Shown here piece after piece: positions 12,053 to 24,359 of a DNA stretch of 64,000 nt. This DNA is from Ipomoea triloba (Eukaryota; Streptophyta; Magnoliopsida; Solanales; Convolvulaceae). Position 1 is the first letter of the stretch. Every line of letters starts with the position of its first letter. The position numbers and the translations under genes are program-made. The notes under the pieces are model-generated. The model ran no database searches. It was not told the DNA's origin and saw nothing but the letters and a program-made list of their open reading frames with translations. The stretch is from NCBI RefSeq assembly GCF_003576645.1, contig NC_044918.1, positions 19,690,020 to 19,754,019 on the forward strand, written 5' to 3'.

Positions 12053-15000
12053 CTTCTCACTACTCTAGGAAAAACTATTCATCTCCTCAAGGAAACTTAG
12101 AGTAAATAGGGATGCAAAAAGGCTGCCCAAGACAAGATATTTTCTATATATATACTCATCTCCTAGGCGGTCGCCTAGTCGACTAGGCGGTCGGTGGCAT
12201 CTCGCCTAGAAAGTCCGTCTTGATAACCATGCACCTATGTGTAAGGATCAAAGTAACTTCAACCCTGAATGTCTAATAAATTTTAAGGGTTTCTCTAGTA
12301 AATTCTAACTAAGAATAAAAGTAAACAAGAAATAACCCCAACAAAGGTACTAATCTCTTCATTATGGTTCGAGGTGAAGAAAAGGCCTTAAAACTAATAC
12401 ATGATGGGTTGCATAACCTCCCTTTGTAATATCCAAACACATATAGGGCCTAAAAAATTAGCCCAAAATGAACTAAACTAATGTTGAACAATTAAAATAA
12501 CTCCTTGGGCTTAAACAAGAAGCAAAGCTCGTTCCAAAATTGGGTTTAAAAAAAAAAGAATGTTAGCCAAATTAGGCTAACCTAGATCACATAAGAGGAA
12601 TCCAATGGTGCCAATAATGAGGTGGTTAGACCATTGAAAAGAATTAGCCAAAAACCCGACTAAAGTTCTGACTTGAAGTAGTGGCACGTGGAGAGGACTC
12701 AAGCGGCAAGACTTTTTGAGGTTAGGTTGTGATGAGGTTTCTTGTGCGGCAATAGTGTTGATCTTCTCAAGCAACCACCCAAAAGGTCAAAACAAGGGTA
12801 GACACTTGCAAATTATTTGCAACAAGGATTCTACCAAAAATTTGTGAGAAAGATTAAGATTTAGGGCTCTGATACTATATTGAAATTGAAGGGTTAAAGG
12901 TTTGGCAATGACAATTTACTTGAGCTAAAATCTCTCTCAAAGCATTATCTGTCCATGAGGAGAATCCTTCAACGGAATTTTAATTAATCCTTGATTTCTT
13001 TGTTTCTCTTAATAATAAACACCATTAACATGTTCTTAGGAGAGAATATTTGGCCATATAATTCCCTAAACCTAGGGCTACACCCTAGGGTTTCTATATT
13101 TCAACAGACTTTGCATGAAGTTTTTCTATTATTAAACTCAAAACAATGATCTATTTAGACTTTCTTCTTTCCAATTGGGAATTCTTTGCTCCGTCTTTTT
13201 CTCTCTCCTCTTGTGTGGATACCAAATATGATAAGGTGTTTTTTTTTTTTTTTTTTCATCTGTATTATGTAAACAAACAGTCAGACAACCTATCAGACCT
13301 TTTCAATTTCACCATTTTGACTGTGTTTAGCACTTAAACCTGATCTTGCATATTTATACTTATAGATGATGTTTGTGAAGTGCATTGGTTTTCCACAGTG
13401 CCTTCATTGCATTAACTAACCATCATGGCAATCTTTCTTGTAACATTTTTCTGATAATAATATATAGCCTAGTGTTAGTATATTCTTTTCTTGTTGAATT
13501 TTCTTGACCGTATGAATGGTGCATTTTCTGTAGTGGTGAGAAGTTGCTTGATGTCAACTGGTATGAACTTGTAGACGTTAAAGGGAAAGTAAGATTAGAC
13601 GCCTTTGAAAAATATATCGAGGAACTTTCTCGCTCGCGCAATCGGGGATTAATGGTAAGACCAAATCTTCCCTTGTCCACTATTTCAAATCAAATATTTA
13701 ATTTTTTAATAAATAAACATGACAAAAAATCACTTTGTTAGTAGTTCCTTCTCCATAAATGTCCATACACAGGCAAAACGAGTAATTCATGGGTTCGTTT
13801 TTTAGATTGTTTATGCCAAGTATTTAGCATTGCCTTTTCTTTTACATTTTCTCTAATGACCTTATCTAGGAAAATATAGTTGAACAATGTTTTACAAAGT
13901 TCTGTTTTTGTAGTATATATTCTCTTTCAGTTTCTAATTTGTAGCAGTTTTCAATGAGGCCTGAATATGTAGTATCTAATTTAACTTATTCAGGGAGCTG
14001 TTGTTGTGATGTTCAATATATAATCATTTAAAAAAAAAAAGAAAGATCTTGAGAGCATTTATAAAAGCAAACAAGAAGAGAAAAAGAGATGATTCGCTAT
14101 AAGGATAGTAAAGAATTATTGCTATGATTGGATAAGAGATATCTCTGGGCATTAGCTTTTAAGAATAAAAAATCAGATCAGAATATTGGATCAACTTTGT
14201 AAAATTTCCAAAATAATCCTTTTTGTTTCCTTTATCTAATTGTTGGACATGCTAGTTTTGTTCACATCATACAAGTTCTCCAAATTATTTCAATAAGGTT
14301 TTCAAAAAAAAATTTATTTCAATAATATTTCCTGTTGAAGCGATGAAAAAAAAATTTTCTGTTATAGGACACACAGAATTAACATAATTAGAATGTTATT
14401 AGATGCAAGAAGTAAGCTGTGGTTTTTTCTATAAACATTAAAATCCTGAGTGGTTTAGAAAATTTAGTGTTTGCATCTCAAAGTACATTTTGCTTCTTAC
14501 TTTATTTATGAACCTGTATAAATCTTTTTGACAGATTAAATTTTTAATCATATAAATGACTAAAGCAAATGTTTCTTTTTAATTGACATGAGCAAATGCT
14601 AAATAGACAGCACTAGTAGTTCTGCTTGAAAAGTGATCTTGTTAAACTTCAGTGCACATTTTAGTGAGGAACATTTCTAAGCTTATCTTAAATGCTCTGA
14701 ATTAATTAAGCTTAGCAGCATTATTATTCTTGAAATTTGGAAGTTTTACTTTTCCTAGTTGAACCTAGGCTTGGTGGTTTTTGCTACAATTTGAGTTAGA
14801 TTTTGTTGATTTTTTGTTAGCTTGTTTTAAGTTTCTTCTGTACTTTGTTGTTGAGGGAAAGTTTGGTTGGATTTGGATTTGAGGGGAGAGCTAAAATCTA
14901 AAGATTTAAGATCAATCAATTCTGTAAACGGAGCATAGCACACTTTTAGTACCTCAATTATGTCTTAATAGTTAGCCTCTAATTGTTTGATGTGCACATA

Positions 15001-18000
15001 TTTGGTCTGTCTCTTATCAACAAAGTTGTCAATTTAGTCCCTTACTTAACGGAATCTATTAACTTCAAACAACAATTAGGAAAACCATATAATAATTTAG
15101 GGTTTTTGCTATTGTTGTTTGGAGTCAATAGATTCCATTTGGTAAGGGACTAAATTGCCAACTTTGGGTGATAATTGAGGACCAAATGTGTACATTTCAA
15201 ACAACTAGCGGCTAAAATAGCTATTATGTTATTACAGTGGGACTAAAAATGCTATTCTCCCTTTTATAAATTTAAATCCTCCATTTATGTATTAAGAAGT
15301 TTTTAAATGAATGACTATAAAATCAATGTTTTATACTCATAATAATTAGAATGCAACTATCAAATCATAATACATATAGTAATTGGATATCAAACCAAAA
15401 TTATTGATGCTGTGGAAACACTTACTATTAGATCAACCAAAGACTGACACAAAAAAGGTTTGTGGTAACTTTTCCAGCTTTCATTTGGCTAAGAATGCTT
15501 TTATACCTCCCAAGTGAGGAAGCAGAAAGTTGTAATGGAAATATTATGTTCACTACAAACTAATCAAAGCTTTCCCTTCTTGGGGGCAGGAAGAGAAAAA
15601 AGGCATAACCAAATTAAGGAATTAGAAATTAAGAACAGAGTACTAAAGAGTAACTAAAACAAATCCATTTTATAGGTATATTATTTGTCAATATCTGATG
15701 AGAAAGCAGTAACAGATAATGGCCATGTGTAAACTATGACTATAAAATTACTTATCAGAATGATGGTACCATGGATAAAAATGGGCAGTTGGCATTTAAT
15801 TGAAAATTTCAACTTCATCACCAGTTTTCTCAAGTTATCTATATAAACATCCTCCGGTCTGTCGTGGATAATGAAAAGTTAAGCCTCTGCTCCCTGACAA
15901 CTTAAAAATTTAGTCATGATGGAGCATCTAATTCAATATGGTACCTCGTCAGATTGTCAGAAAGAAATTCTCGCGCAGTCGTGCTTGAATTCTGTCTTAA
16001 TATTAAATGTGTTTTTGGTCTATCTAAAACAATATGGTCCCGATTGCAACCAATTATGTTTGTTTCTTCTGAAGATGAACCGGTTGCAAGAAAATAAAAT
16101 ACGTTCCTTGGCTGAACTAAGCATCCAATAAATGAATGTCATATATTACATAACACAACAATCTTACATTGATCCATTCAATTATCAGACTGAATCTAAT
16201 TAAGATGAAATCACATACTAGTATTAATTTCTTCCAAAGCTCCACTAAAGTTTGTAATGGCCAATAATTCATCTGACACTATTATGAACTTTAAAGATCT
16301 GCAATGCCACGTGTGAAGGTTCACAAACAGTGTATGGAGGCAGCTCTTTTGATTAAAGAAAGTAATTTAGCCTTAAAAAGCTGGAAACAGCAGGATTTTA
16401 ATTTCATGATGTCCAGAAATAGAGTATTTGAGTCCAACAGTGTTAAACTTAATCAGATTTAATTTTAGCTAATAAGAAAGGGACAGCACACCTAATAATT
16501 CTAAACCAATTAACAGTTCTTATCCAAATGGCAAATATATAATTAACCATAGCTTTGTTATCTTGCGAAATAGACATAACACCTCTCTCCAATTCCTTCC
16601 ATCTGCTGCTTTATAATGAGGGAAAATAAATAAATAAATAAAATAAAATCTCTCCAGAAACTACACTGTTTATCCAACTGTAACTCTGTAAGTAACATAA
16701 ATTAGCAGCAAATGCTGAACAGTTAGGTAAACTATTTAGTGCTCCTGATGGTTATAAGTTTTTTTTTTTGCCTTGACGAGTGACATGCTTGCAGATAGTC
16801 TATTTGTGTATAAGAATCAACTGTATGATCACTATGATGTTAGCAATTACTTGAGAGCATATGGTGATGCAAGAAGTTTTCAACTCAGACTTCTTCCTCC
16901 CCCATTGTCTTTTTAATCTGGATTTTGGAATGTTAAGAATCCAGTTTTATTTTGAAGATACATTAAAACCTAGGATTAAATCTAATTTAAAAACTTCCAT
17001 TAGCATGCTGTGTTAGCTTTAAGGGCCTAGGTTCATTGATAATAATTTTATATGCTTATTTAAAAACTTCCATTATCACTATCCTGTGTTAGCTTTAAGG
17101 GCCTAGGTTCATTGATAATAATTTTATATGCTTTGAAGAAGGGTTCAAATTTTGTATGACATTTTACACAATAAGAGTGCCTTGAAGTAATGGTTGAGTT
17201 GAAATGACACATTGAGTTATTTAGAGGTGCTCCACAGTAAATTCTTTTTTCTGTCCCCTCACTTGGCACATTCTTCTTCATCATTGGCTACTGGTCAGGC
17301 ATAATAGCTGTTAAAAGAAACTAATTAATACTTGCTATAGAGTGAAAAAGGACTGATTTCTTAGCTTTCAATAATGATGTGAGTATTAGTTGCATTTTTG
17401 TTAATCTATCAAAGTTCTTTCGGGTTTTTTTATTGTGTGACCAGGCGTTGATAAACTGTTTTCAGAAAGCTGTAATTTTGAAAACTGCATGTTTTGAATC
17501 ACTGGTATTACCAAATATGTGAAATTTCTTGATTCATTTCACCTTCATATATTGAATTTATTTTAATTGAAATTTCCTGATATGGTTTAATTCTATGTTC
17601 TGATGCCATGTTTTGGAACTGTATTCTTTATGACTGTTAAAATTAGCAGGAATGTAATCTGATCATTTCTATGCTCTGAAAAGTATATTGCTTCATATAT
17701 ATTGAGTTCCAAAAATGTCTTTACGTTATAGAATAAAGTTACTGATACTTTTCATTAACCTTCAGGTAATTTCTGTGAGTTGCAACAAGGGGTCTGAGAC
17801 TGACATCAAGCATATGAAAGAGGTAATTTCTAAATAATAAAACCGGATAACTCTTAATCACTGATATTTAATATTCTATCAAGGCACTTATACTCATATT
17901 AGTCCCTGTTCCGTGTCAGGTTGCAAAAGGGTATGTAAAAGGCGAAAGAGTTGGCCTTGCACGCCTTTCACAAGGCTCTGATCTTTACCTCTGTCCTCGG

Positions 18001-19377
18001 ACCGATACAATTATCACAATCCTTGCGAAACATGGTTTCTTTAAGGGGTTGGCAGCGATTCAAAGCACGTGTGAGCTATTTATTGGTTGTGTAGTGTGGC
18101 GAAAAAATCATTCGGTTGCTAAAAAGTCTGAGAGCAACACAAATAGTTCCCAGTCCGAGCAGTTACAGAAATCTCTGCCTGATTCTATTGATGTGCAAGC
18201 TGTGGGAAAAAGTTCCATATCATCGGTTGGCGATGCACAAGCACTGGCCTCAGCTAAATCTTCCTTGGTTGCTGAAAGTAATGACATCAAGGATAATCAA
18301 AATACGGGTGGTGTTGACAGTTCATCTTCTAACGCCATTTCCCTGCCAATGCTCTCGCTAGCAGAGCAACGAGGACCTGTTCCTTCCAAGTCGGAGTCAC
18401 AGGTAACCCCGGGGAAATGTGGAAATGTGGAACTTCCCAAATACAGTCTTGCTTTGCCATCCAACACATCAAGCCAGAAGGCCCAGGTAACCATTTCCCT
18501 GCCAATGCTCTCGCTAGCAGAGAAACGAGGACCTGTTCCTTCCAAGTCGGAGTCACAGGTAACCCCGGGGCAAGCTTGTTACACTGAACTGGCTAGGGGA
18601 AATGTGGAACTTCCCAAATATAGTCTTGCTTTACCATCCAACACATCAAGCCAGAAGGCCCAGAAGAAGCCATTTAATGATGATGATCTTCCTGAGTTTT
18701 ACTTTGGGAGTGCTGGTGGGGTTTCTAAAAGTTGTGATGGGAAATCCTCTGATGCACATTTGCTCAACAGAACTAGAACTGAAGATGGGTCTGGGAACTT
18801 AACCAGATATTTGGCACATTCTGTTCCGGTCTCCAAGCCAACAGCTTCGAATTCGACCCCCAATATAGACATGCCTCCAAATAGGGAAGCCAGTGTCCAT
18901 GGCGCCCCACTCCCTCTTTCCCGACGAATGGAAGGAAGACATGCCCACCAGAGCCACACCATTCCACCACCTAAAATTGCCATCCCTAAGATTCCCTTTG
19001 CTGATTTAGGGAAGAAAATTTTCTTTGATGATGATGACGACATGCCTGAATGGCTTCCACCAGATCTAACGAAGCAATCATTTGCCAAACGAAGCGATAT
19101 TACAACAACAAACCCAGGTTTCAAGAATTTGCCCTTCAACCACCATCCTCCAAGGCCATTGCCACCACCATCAAATCCTCCAATGTTCTCTTCCTTAGCA
19201 GTGCCCCCTCTGCTGCCGCGTCCACCTTTCAATTCGAATGTGCCTCCCCCGGTGCCCTCTCGTGATCGTCAGAGTTATATGACGGGATTTACCTTCAACC
19301 CTGTTCTACGGCCACCCTCCGGTCCACTGGCAGGAAGGAGCCCTCTGCAGCCTGCAGGTGGAGTTTGGAGGCCATAA
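9389..19377 (+). CDS. SPOC-domain nuclear protein, 4 coding exons
   Basis: Coding exons are 9389-10416, 13534-13654, 17766-17822 and 17920-19377. All introns are GT-AG with compatible phases, giving 887 aa. The SPOC fold spans residues about 320-462: it starts GKIWVGSLQLNSS, crosses all three introns and ends near LFIGCVVWR. SPOC domains bind phosphorylated partners such as the RNA polymerase II tail, so a role in transcription or RNA processing is likely (family knowledge). No TFIIS-M or PHD domain is visible, unlike longer plant SPOC proteins. Residues about 541-650 contain a tandem duplication. The acidic-aromatic motifs DLPEY (30-34), DDDLPEF (656-662) and DDMPEW (775-780) recur. The C-terminus is proline-rich. 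Introns 1 and 2 (3.1 and 4.1 kb) hold MITEs. ATG 9389 is chosen because an in-frame stop lies 18 bases upstream. Confidence 0.85.
11441..12231. mobile_element. Inverted-repeat element in SPOC intron 1
   Basis: The left end GCATGGTTATCAAGGCGTCT and the right end CGTCTTGATAACCATGC are inverted copies. Inside lie GC-rich CGCCTAGG-type palindromes at both ends (about 11455-11520 and 12165-12215). The core contains an internal duplication (about 11950-12017 and 12075-12145, sharing AACTTAGAGTAAATAG and GGCTGCCCAAGACAAGATAT) and a TA microsatellite at about 12019-12050. No transposase is present. The element is within a transcribed intron. Confidence 0.6.
14938..15263. mobile_element. MITE with long inverted arms in SPOC intron 2
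   Basis: The left arm (ACTTTTAGTACCTCAATTAT, CAATTTAGTCCCTTAC, GGAATCTATT) is mirrored on the right (AATAGATTCCATTTGGTAAG, GGGACTAAATTG, GGGACTAAAAATGCTATTCT). Arms are roughly 150 bp with scattered mismatches around a short centre near 15100. It is non-coding. Confidence 0.6.
16985..17131. repeat. Tandem duplication, 73-bp unit, SPOC intron 2
   Basis: Two adjacent copies begin ATTTAAAAACTTCCATTA (16985 and 17058). They share GTGTTAGCTTTAAGGGCCTA and GATAATAATTTTATATGCTT, with only a few differences, so the duplication is fairly recent. Confidence 0.75.
18334..18663 (+). repeat. In-frame tandem duplication in SPOC exon 4
   Basis: Copy 1 (18334-18489) and copy 2 (18490-18663) encode nearly identical peptides that begin ISLPMLSLAE and end NTSSQKAQ. 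Copy 2 carries 21 extra bases (7 residues) after VTPG. The reading frame is maintained, so the protein has a duplicated low-complexity segment. Confidence 0.8.
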
Positions 19378-19610
19378 TATAGAAACTATACATCAAATAG
19401 GAAGGAAAATCAGGAAATGGTTTGAACCTGTAGATACCCATAGGAGAAAGTTGAATATAGGTCTCATGAGTGTGAAAGAATGTTTGAATTTTAATTGGCT
19501 ATGGTTTAAGTTTAAAACTAGTTGAGTTTAAACAGTCCTCAAACCATAAGATTGATATACTTATTGCAGAAGATGTTGCAAATTTTCTTGTTTCTTATAC
19601 CCAATTTTGT

Positions 19611-19948
19611 CGGACTGATTCTAAGCCCACAAACCTTGGTCTAGAGCTATTGTGAGTCCCACAATTAGTTCATTGATCAAATCTTAGTCACCTTTTTCCT
19701 GTCCATGATGGCCATCATTCTGATAAGTACTTTTATGCCAAAGCAGCTCACACTACTGTCTTTAGTCGTGATGCCGGACTGATTCTAAGCCCACAAACCT
19801 TGGCCCTAGTGCTACTGTAAAGCTAAATTGTGAGTCGCGCAATCAGTTCATTGGTCAAATTCTAGTCACCTTTTTCTTGTCCATGATACCATCATTTTGA
19901 TGAGTACTTTTATGCCAAAGCAGCTCACACTACCGTCTTTAGTCGTAA
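19611..19948. repeat. Tandem duplication in the 3' flank of the SPOC gene
   Basis: Two copies of about 165-175 bp begin CGGACTGATTCTAAGCCCAC at 19611 and 19775. They share GTCACCTTTTTC and AGTACTTTTATGCCAAAGCA, with roughly 10 percent divergence and small indels. The array lies between the convergent SPOC and BSD genes and may fall in the 3' UTR or terminator region. No coding sense was seen. Confidence 0.75.
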
Positions 19949-20224
19949 CGTCAAATCAAGCGACAAGTTATTATGCTACCCCAAACTTTTCTTTCTTGCA
20001 TCAATTAAAAGCAATAAGCTACTAATATACTAAAATAATATATATTTATTAACACTAACAAATGAGAATCTGAAGGCTAAAATACAGCACTAAGATTCCT
20101 TATTTTCCTCCTATCTTGGATTTTGAGAAGGCATTTACATAAATGAGAAATAGTAAAGAATGATGAAAACCAAGGGAGGAGAGAAAAATACTCCTGCAAC
20201 TAATGCAAGGGTGGGAGGGGATTT

Positions 20225-23205
20225 TTAAGAAGCCGCCATTGTGTCTGAATCAACATCATCAATTGTAAGCCATTCACAAGATCCCTCACTATCGGAACCT
20301 TTCTCGACAGAAGAAGCTTTCGACTTTCCACCTACATGAACCCATTCATGTGATTCACCAGATGAAAGAGCTTTCTTGCCGAGTGAGGCGCTGGATCTTC
20401 TACCTGGCAAATCATTATCATCATCCTCCACATCGCTAAACAAAACAGCACCCTCATTTTTGAACAGCAGTTTGGGTTTCTCGGCATTTGAAACCTCTAT
20501 TTCTGCAGCTTTTGGAGCCTCAGTTGAAGTAATTGTCCGATTATTGTTCCCTTGCAAGCTACCGTCCTTGATGTTATCAAGGGAGCTATGCTGAGTGTTA
20601 GAGTGTTTGGAAACTTCTCCCCGGGCCTTCTTATTTTGCAATTGCTGCATAAGGGTATCCTTCACTTCGACAATCTGCAGCAAAGTTAAACTCCCCTAAA
20701 TAAAATGACCAATCTCGTGGTCTATCCCAAACTTGGCAGAATGTTAGCTTTGCAAATCACAATATACAAGTTGCAAACAAAACCCAACAGGCAAGCAACA
20801 AAAGGATGAAAAGGGTGATGAAGAAGAGGCCTTCAATTTATAATTTCCCTTCGAATGTCAAGTAGCAATTACTGGAAAATAATAACTCCGAAATAAGATA
20901 AAGATACTATAGACAATAGCCAAAGAGAGAAGCAGCACAGAAAACAGAAAAGTAGAAAAGAATAGGACAACTCCTATACAAGCCTAGAAGGAGAACTATT
21001 GTTGTAAATAGTTTTAAGGCATCATTTAGAGAGGAGGACTAAAGAATATTATATACAACTCCCACAAAGTCAAGTTTGAAAGCAGGACAATGCCAAAGCT
21101 GAATAGAAAAGCACTTATGCCAAGCACAGTGATTAACAGTCTGTAACAAAATTAATTCCTCCCTTCTACGGATCTACTTCATTTGTTGACTCTCTATGTG
21201 CCTATTCAAAAGACTTTGAAACAAAGCAAAAACCTATGTTTCTCCAGTAGGCAATAAAAGTATTTGTGGACCAATAAATAATATGCTAATCAGCCTATAA
21301 TACACAGGAATCAGCTAACAATCACTGTCGTGGGAATTTGGATGCCAATAGTTAAAATTGTTTGCATCAGAGCATTATAGAGAAGTCCAACTACAAAAAT
21401 GTCATGCCTGCGTTTATCATAACAACATTAAGTGGGCAAAGAAAACATAAACTGATGTGATAGCCATAAACACGTAATCTCACTCCTTTGCTTGAGATTT
21501 CACAAATGGATTTTATTTCTTAAAAATGTTCATATTATCAAATATGACTTGCTTAACTGCAAGAAAAACTTGAAAATATTCCCCAACTTTCCACCCTTGC
21601 ATTTAAGATTCCAAGGAGTTGTGCACAAAAGAAACAATTGTTTCACATGAAAGGGATAAAGACTTGCCTTGGGAGTCGATAGGAGCTCCAAATCATTCTC
21701 ATCCAACCTAGGAAGCAATAAGATAAAATAGATCATCCAAAACTTATTATTTGGTAAATGGCCAGAAACCTTTTGCCTTAAGGATCCAAGACCGGGCACC
21801 AATTGCTCAATGTTCTCCACATGCTCTCTTTGATTGGCAGACATTTCAAAGTCTGCAAGAATATATTTGCTAGATCAGTTACAAATACAAGTATTAGCAA
21901 TGGTTGCACACAAAATTAAACATCAAAGTTCAAGATGGGCACAATTTATTTAGTTCCCGTAAAATAACTTTTATAAGTTTTACATGACATACTAACAGTA
22001 AATACAGAAATTAGAAAATTAAGTATACTAATTGTTGTTCTGCCTTTTCTTTTGGGCATATAGAAGGCAAATGCAAATATGCATAATCAAAGGGAATAAT
22101 CAAAGACAAAGACTTTGTAGTCTGGTGGCATAGAAATGTGAGTCTAGGTAGAGATCACATATTTAATCACCATTCCCCCCATTTTCCAAAACAAAAAAGA
22201 AGGAATAATGGCTATGTTTCACAAAAGCATTAATTAATGGTGCAAAGCAAATCATGTAAAGGGCATAAAAGTGCTTAAAACAGAATCTCCCGGACAACAT
22301 TTGGAGCAAAAAATATCAATCTCATGGAATATGGATGCCCAACTACTCTCCCCAAAAGCAGAACCCCATATTTCTTATTACTCACTAATTACTTAATTAG
22401 AAAATGAAAAAGGAATTCTTTTGTTTCATTAACAAAGTAATGCCTACTTTGTAATAGATGCAGTAGCATTAATGAATGATATGCAAGACCACATAAGAAC
22501 ACAAATTGGTCTACTGTAATTAATTAATTACTAATCCGTAATTTAATAAATGCAAACATGGCTAAACACACACATATAAGACTGAAAGATCACTCATCTC
22601 AAATTCATGCACAACCAAAAACTCACTCTAGCTCATTATCCATAATCACAAGAAATATATACATATAACAAATGTACATGGACTCTTTGAAAAAAAAATA
22701 AAGAAAAAGGCGGATTCCTATACACAATTCCAGCAATTATATATAAGAAAATAAAAGCAAGAATTTGACCAAAAATAATGAACTTACCATTTGGTAAACT
22801 GATTGGAAAATCAGTCCAAAGCTGAGGTCTTTCAGAAAGAGTACTCACATAATCCACAACTTCCTCCGTAATTCCTATCATCTCCATCTCCATCTCCTCC
22901 TCTACAGGATCATCCTCTTTTGGCTTAAAAAATCGAGAAGACAACAGAGAAACGCTGGACTTAAACCTGTCTCCAATCTCAGCTAAATCATGCTTCATTC
23001 CGGCAATCGCCCTTGAGCTGACCTCCACCGTGCCGCCGCCGCCGCCGTTTTCATCGGTGGCGGCCGCGGCGGACGGAGAATTAGTTGGCGGTGGAGCAAG
23101 GAAGGCTGCCACAGAGCGGAAGAGAGTGGAGATGCTGTGATCAGAGTTCTGATCATCATTGTCTTCAGAATTGAAAGGGTTTGGAAGAAACAACCAAGAT
23201 GACAT
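20225..23205 (-). CDS. BSD-domain protein, 3 exons
   Basis: Exons on the minus strand are 23205-22788, 21852-21668 and 20674-20225, giving 350 aa. Exon 1 encodes a Ser/Ala/Gly-rich start and the plant BSD-family segment GITEEVVDYVSTLSERPQLW. Exon 2 encodes the BSD core with the conserved FW pair (177-178) in FWMIYFILLLPRL. Exon 3 encodes the continuation VEVKDTLMQQLQ and an acidic, Ser-rich tail ending near WLTIDDVDSD. BSD domains occur in BTF2/p62-type transcription factors, synapse-associated proteins and DOS2-like proteins; the exact role of this plant subfamily is not established here. Intron 1 is GT-AG. Intron 2 has a GC donor (AAG|GCAAGT), and splicing there keeps phase and gives the expected family sequence. 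An ATG 150 bases upstream in frame was rejected because its extra segment looks like leader DNA. The gene is convergent with the SPOC gene. Confidence 0.85.
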
Positions 23206-23448
23206 TCTTAATTTTTGTTTTTTTCTGGATTTATATACGCGGTATATATTTAGCGCCGTATAATGCAGTGCTGAGATTTTGATGATTGAGTAGAGAATGT
23301 GTGTAAGGAAGATAGAGACTACGGAGAGTCCTATTGTAGCAGAACAACTGAACAAGAAGTGGACTAATACTTTAACTTCAACCCTGTTTTGTTTTTTCTA
23401 GATCCTCAAATTACTTTAAATATAAAAAGACCCGCACATATTATTTAC

Positions 23449-23514
<66 letters not shown>

Positions 23515-23653
23515 TTATAATTTTATATAATAAAACAATTTTTTTAAAGAACATTCTTATTAGTTACTGTATATTTAAAAATATTCTTATTTGTTACTAA
23601 CATATTTATGTGTCAAATTTTACTAGTTTATAAAAAATATAGGTTATTTTATA
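23206..23653. other. Upstream of BSD gene, with TA microsatellite
   Basis: This is the leader and promoter side of the BSD gene. A long TA dinucleotide array occupies about 23454-23511. No gene was seen. Confidence 0.6.
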
Positions 23654-23912
23654 CTCCCTCCGTCTCATTTTATGTGTCTGGTTCGGTTAATGAGCCTTGA
23701 CTGAAGTTATTTTTAATTCATTTTTTCATTATATTAAATTTAGTACTAATATACAAAATTTATATAGTTAGAAACTACACTAAAAGTACTATTAAACACA
23801 AATAAATCAAATTTAAAATTAAGTAAAAAATGACAAAGAAAATAAGCAAAGAATAAAGAGTTCGTTTAACCAATGAATAGTAAGTAGGACAAATAAAATG
23901 GGACAGAGGGAG
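23654..23912. mobile_element. Stowaway-like MITE
   Basis: The terminal repeat CTCCCTCCGTCTCATTTTAT is mirrored at the right end (AAATGGGACAGAGGGAG), and the element is flanked by TA on both sides. This matches the CTCCCTCCGT ends and TA target of Stowaway elements (Tc1/mariner superfamily). Length 259 bp, non-coding. Confidence 0.85.
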
Positions 23913-23952
23913 TATAAAATTAAATTATAAATGTTAAAAAAAATTTATTTGC

Positions 23953-24340
23953 AAGGTGGACCCAGATCCATATTCACAATTTTAGAACTCTATGTTCACA
24001 ATTTTAGAATTCTATGTTCACAATTTTAGAATTTTATGTACACAATTTTATAACTCTATATTCACAATTACAAAACTTTATATTTACAATTTTATAACTC
24101 TATATTCACAATTTTATAACTCTATATTCAATAACACAATTTTTAAATCTATATAACAAAATTGTGAATATAGAGTTCAAAATTTGTGAATATTGAGTAA
24201 TATAATTTGGTATATTAAGATCTAAAATTGTGAATATAGAATTCTAAAATTGTGAACATAAAGTTTTAAAATTGTGAACATAGAATTCTAAAATTGTGAA
24301 CATGGACTCGGGTCCACCTTGCAGATGAACCCAAGTCCAT
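23953..24340. mobile_element. Foldback MITE, family A copy 2
   Basis: It has the same structure as the element at 1890-2320: an end motif GCAAGGTGGACCCAGATCCA, an interior of repeated ACAATTTTAGAACTCTATGT units and their reverse complements, and an inverted end GGACTCGGGTCCACCTTGCA. The extreme left end is shorter than in copy 1. Confidence 0.65.
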
Positions 24341-24359
24341 AGCACAATATTGTACAAAA

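Noticed and set aside
18699..19232. 177-aa open frame antisense to SPOC exon 4
   Set aside because: It overlaps a clearly coding exon in the opposite frame and resembles no family.
23203..23355. Upstream in-frame ATG of the BSD gene
   Set aside because: The extra 50 residues are hydrophobic and Tyr-rich, unlike the family, and the family N-terminus starts at the downstream MSSW.
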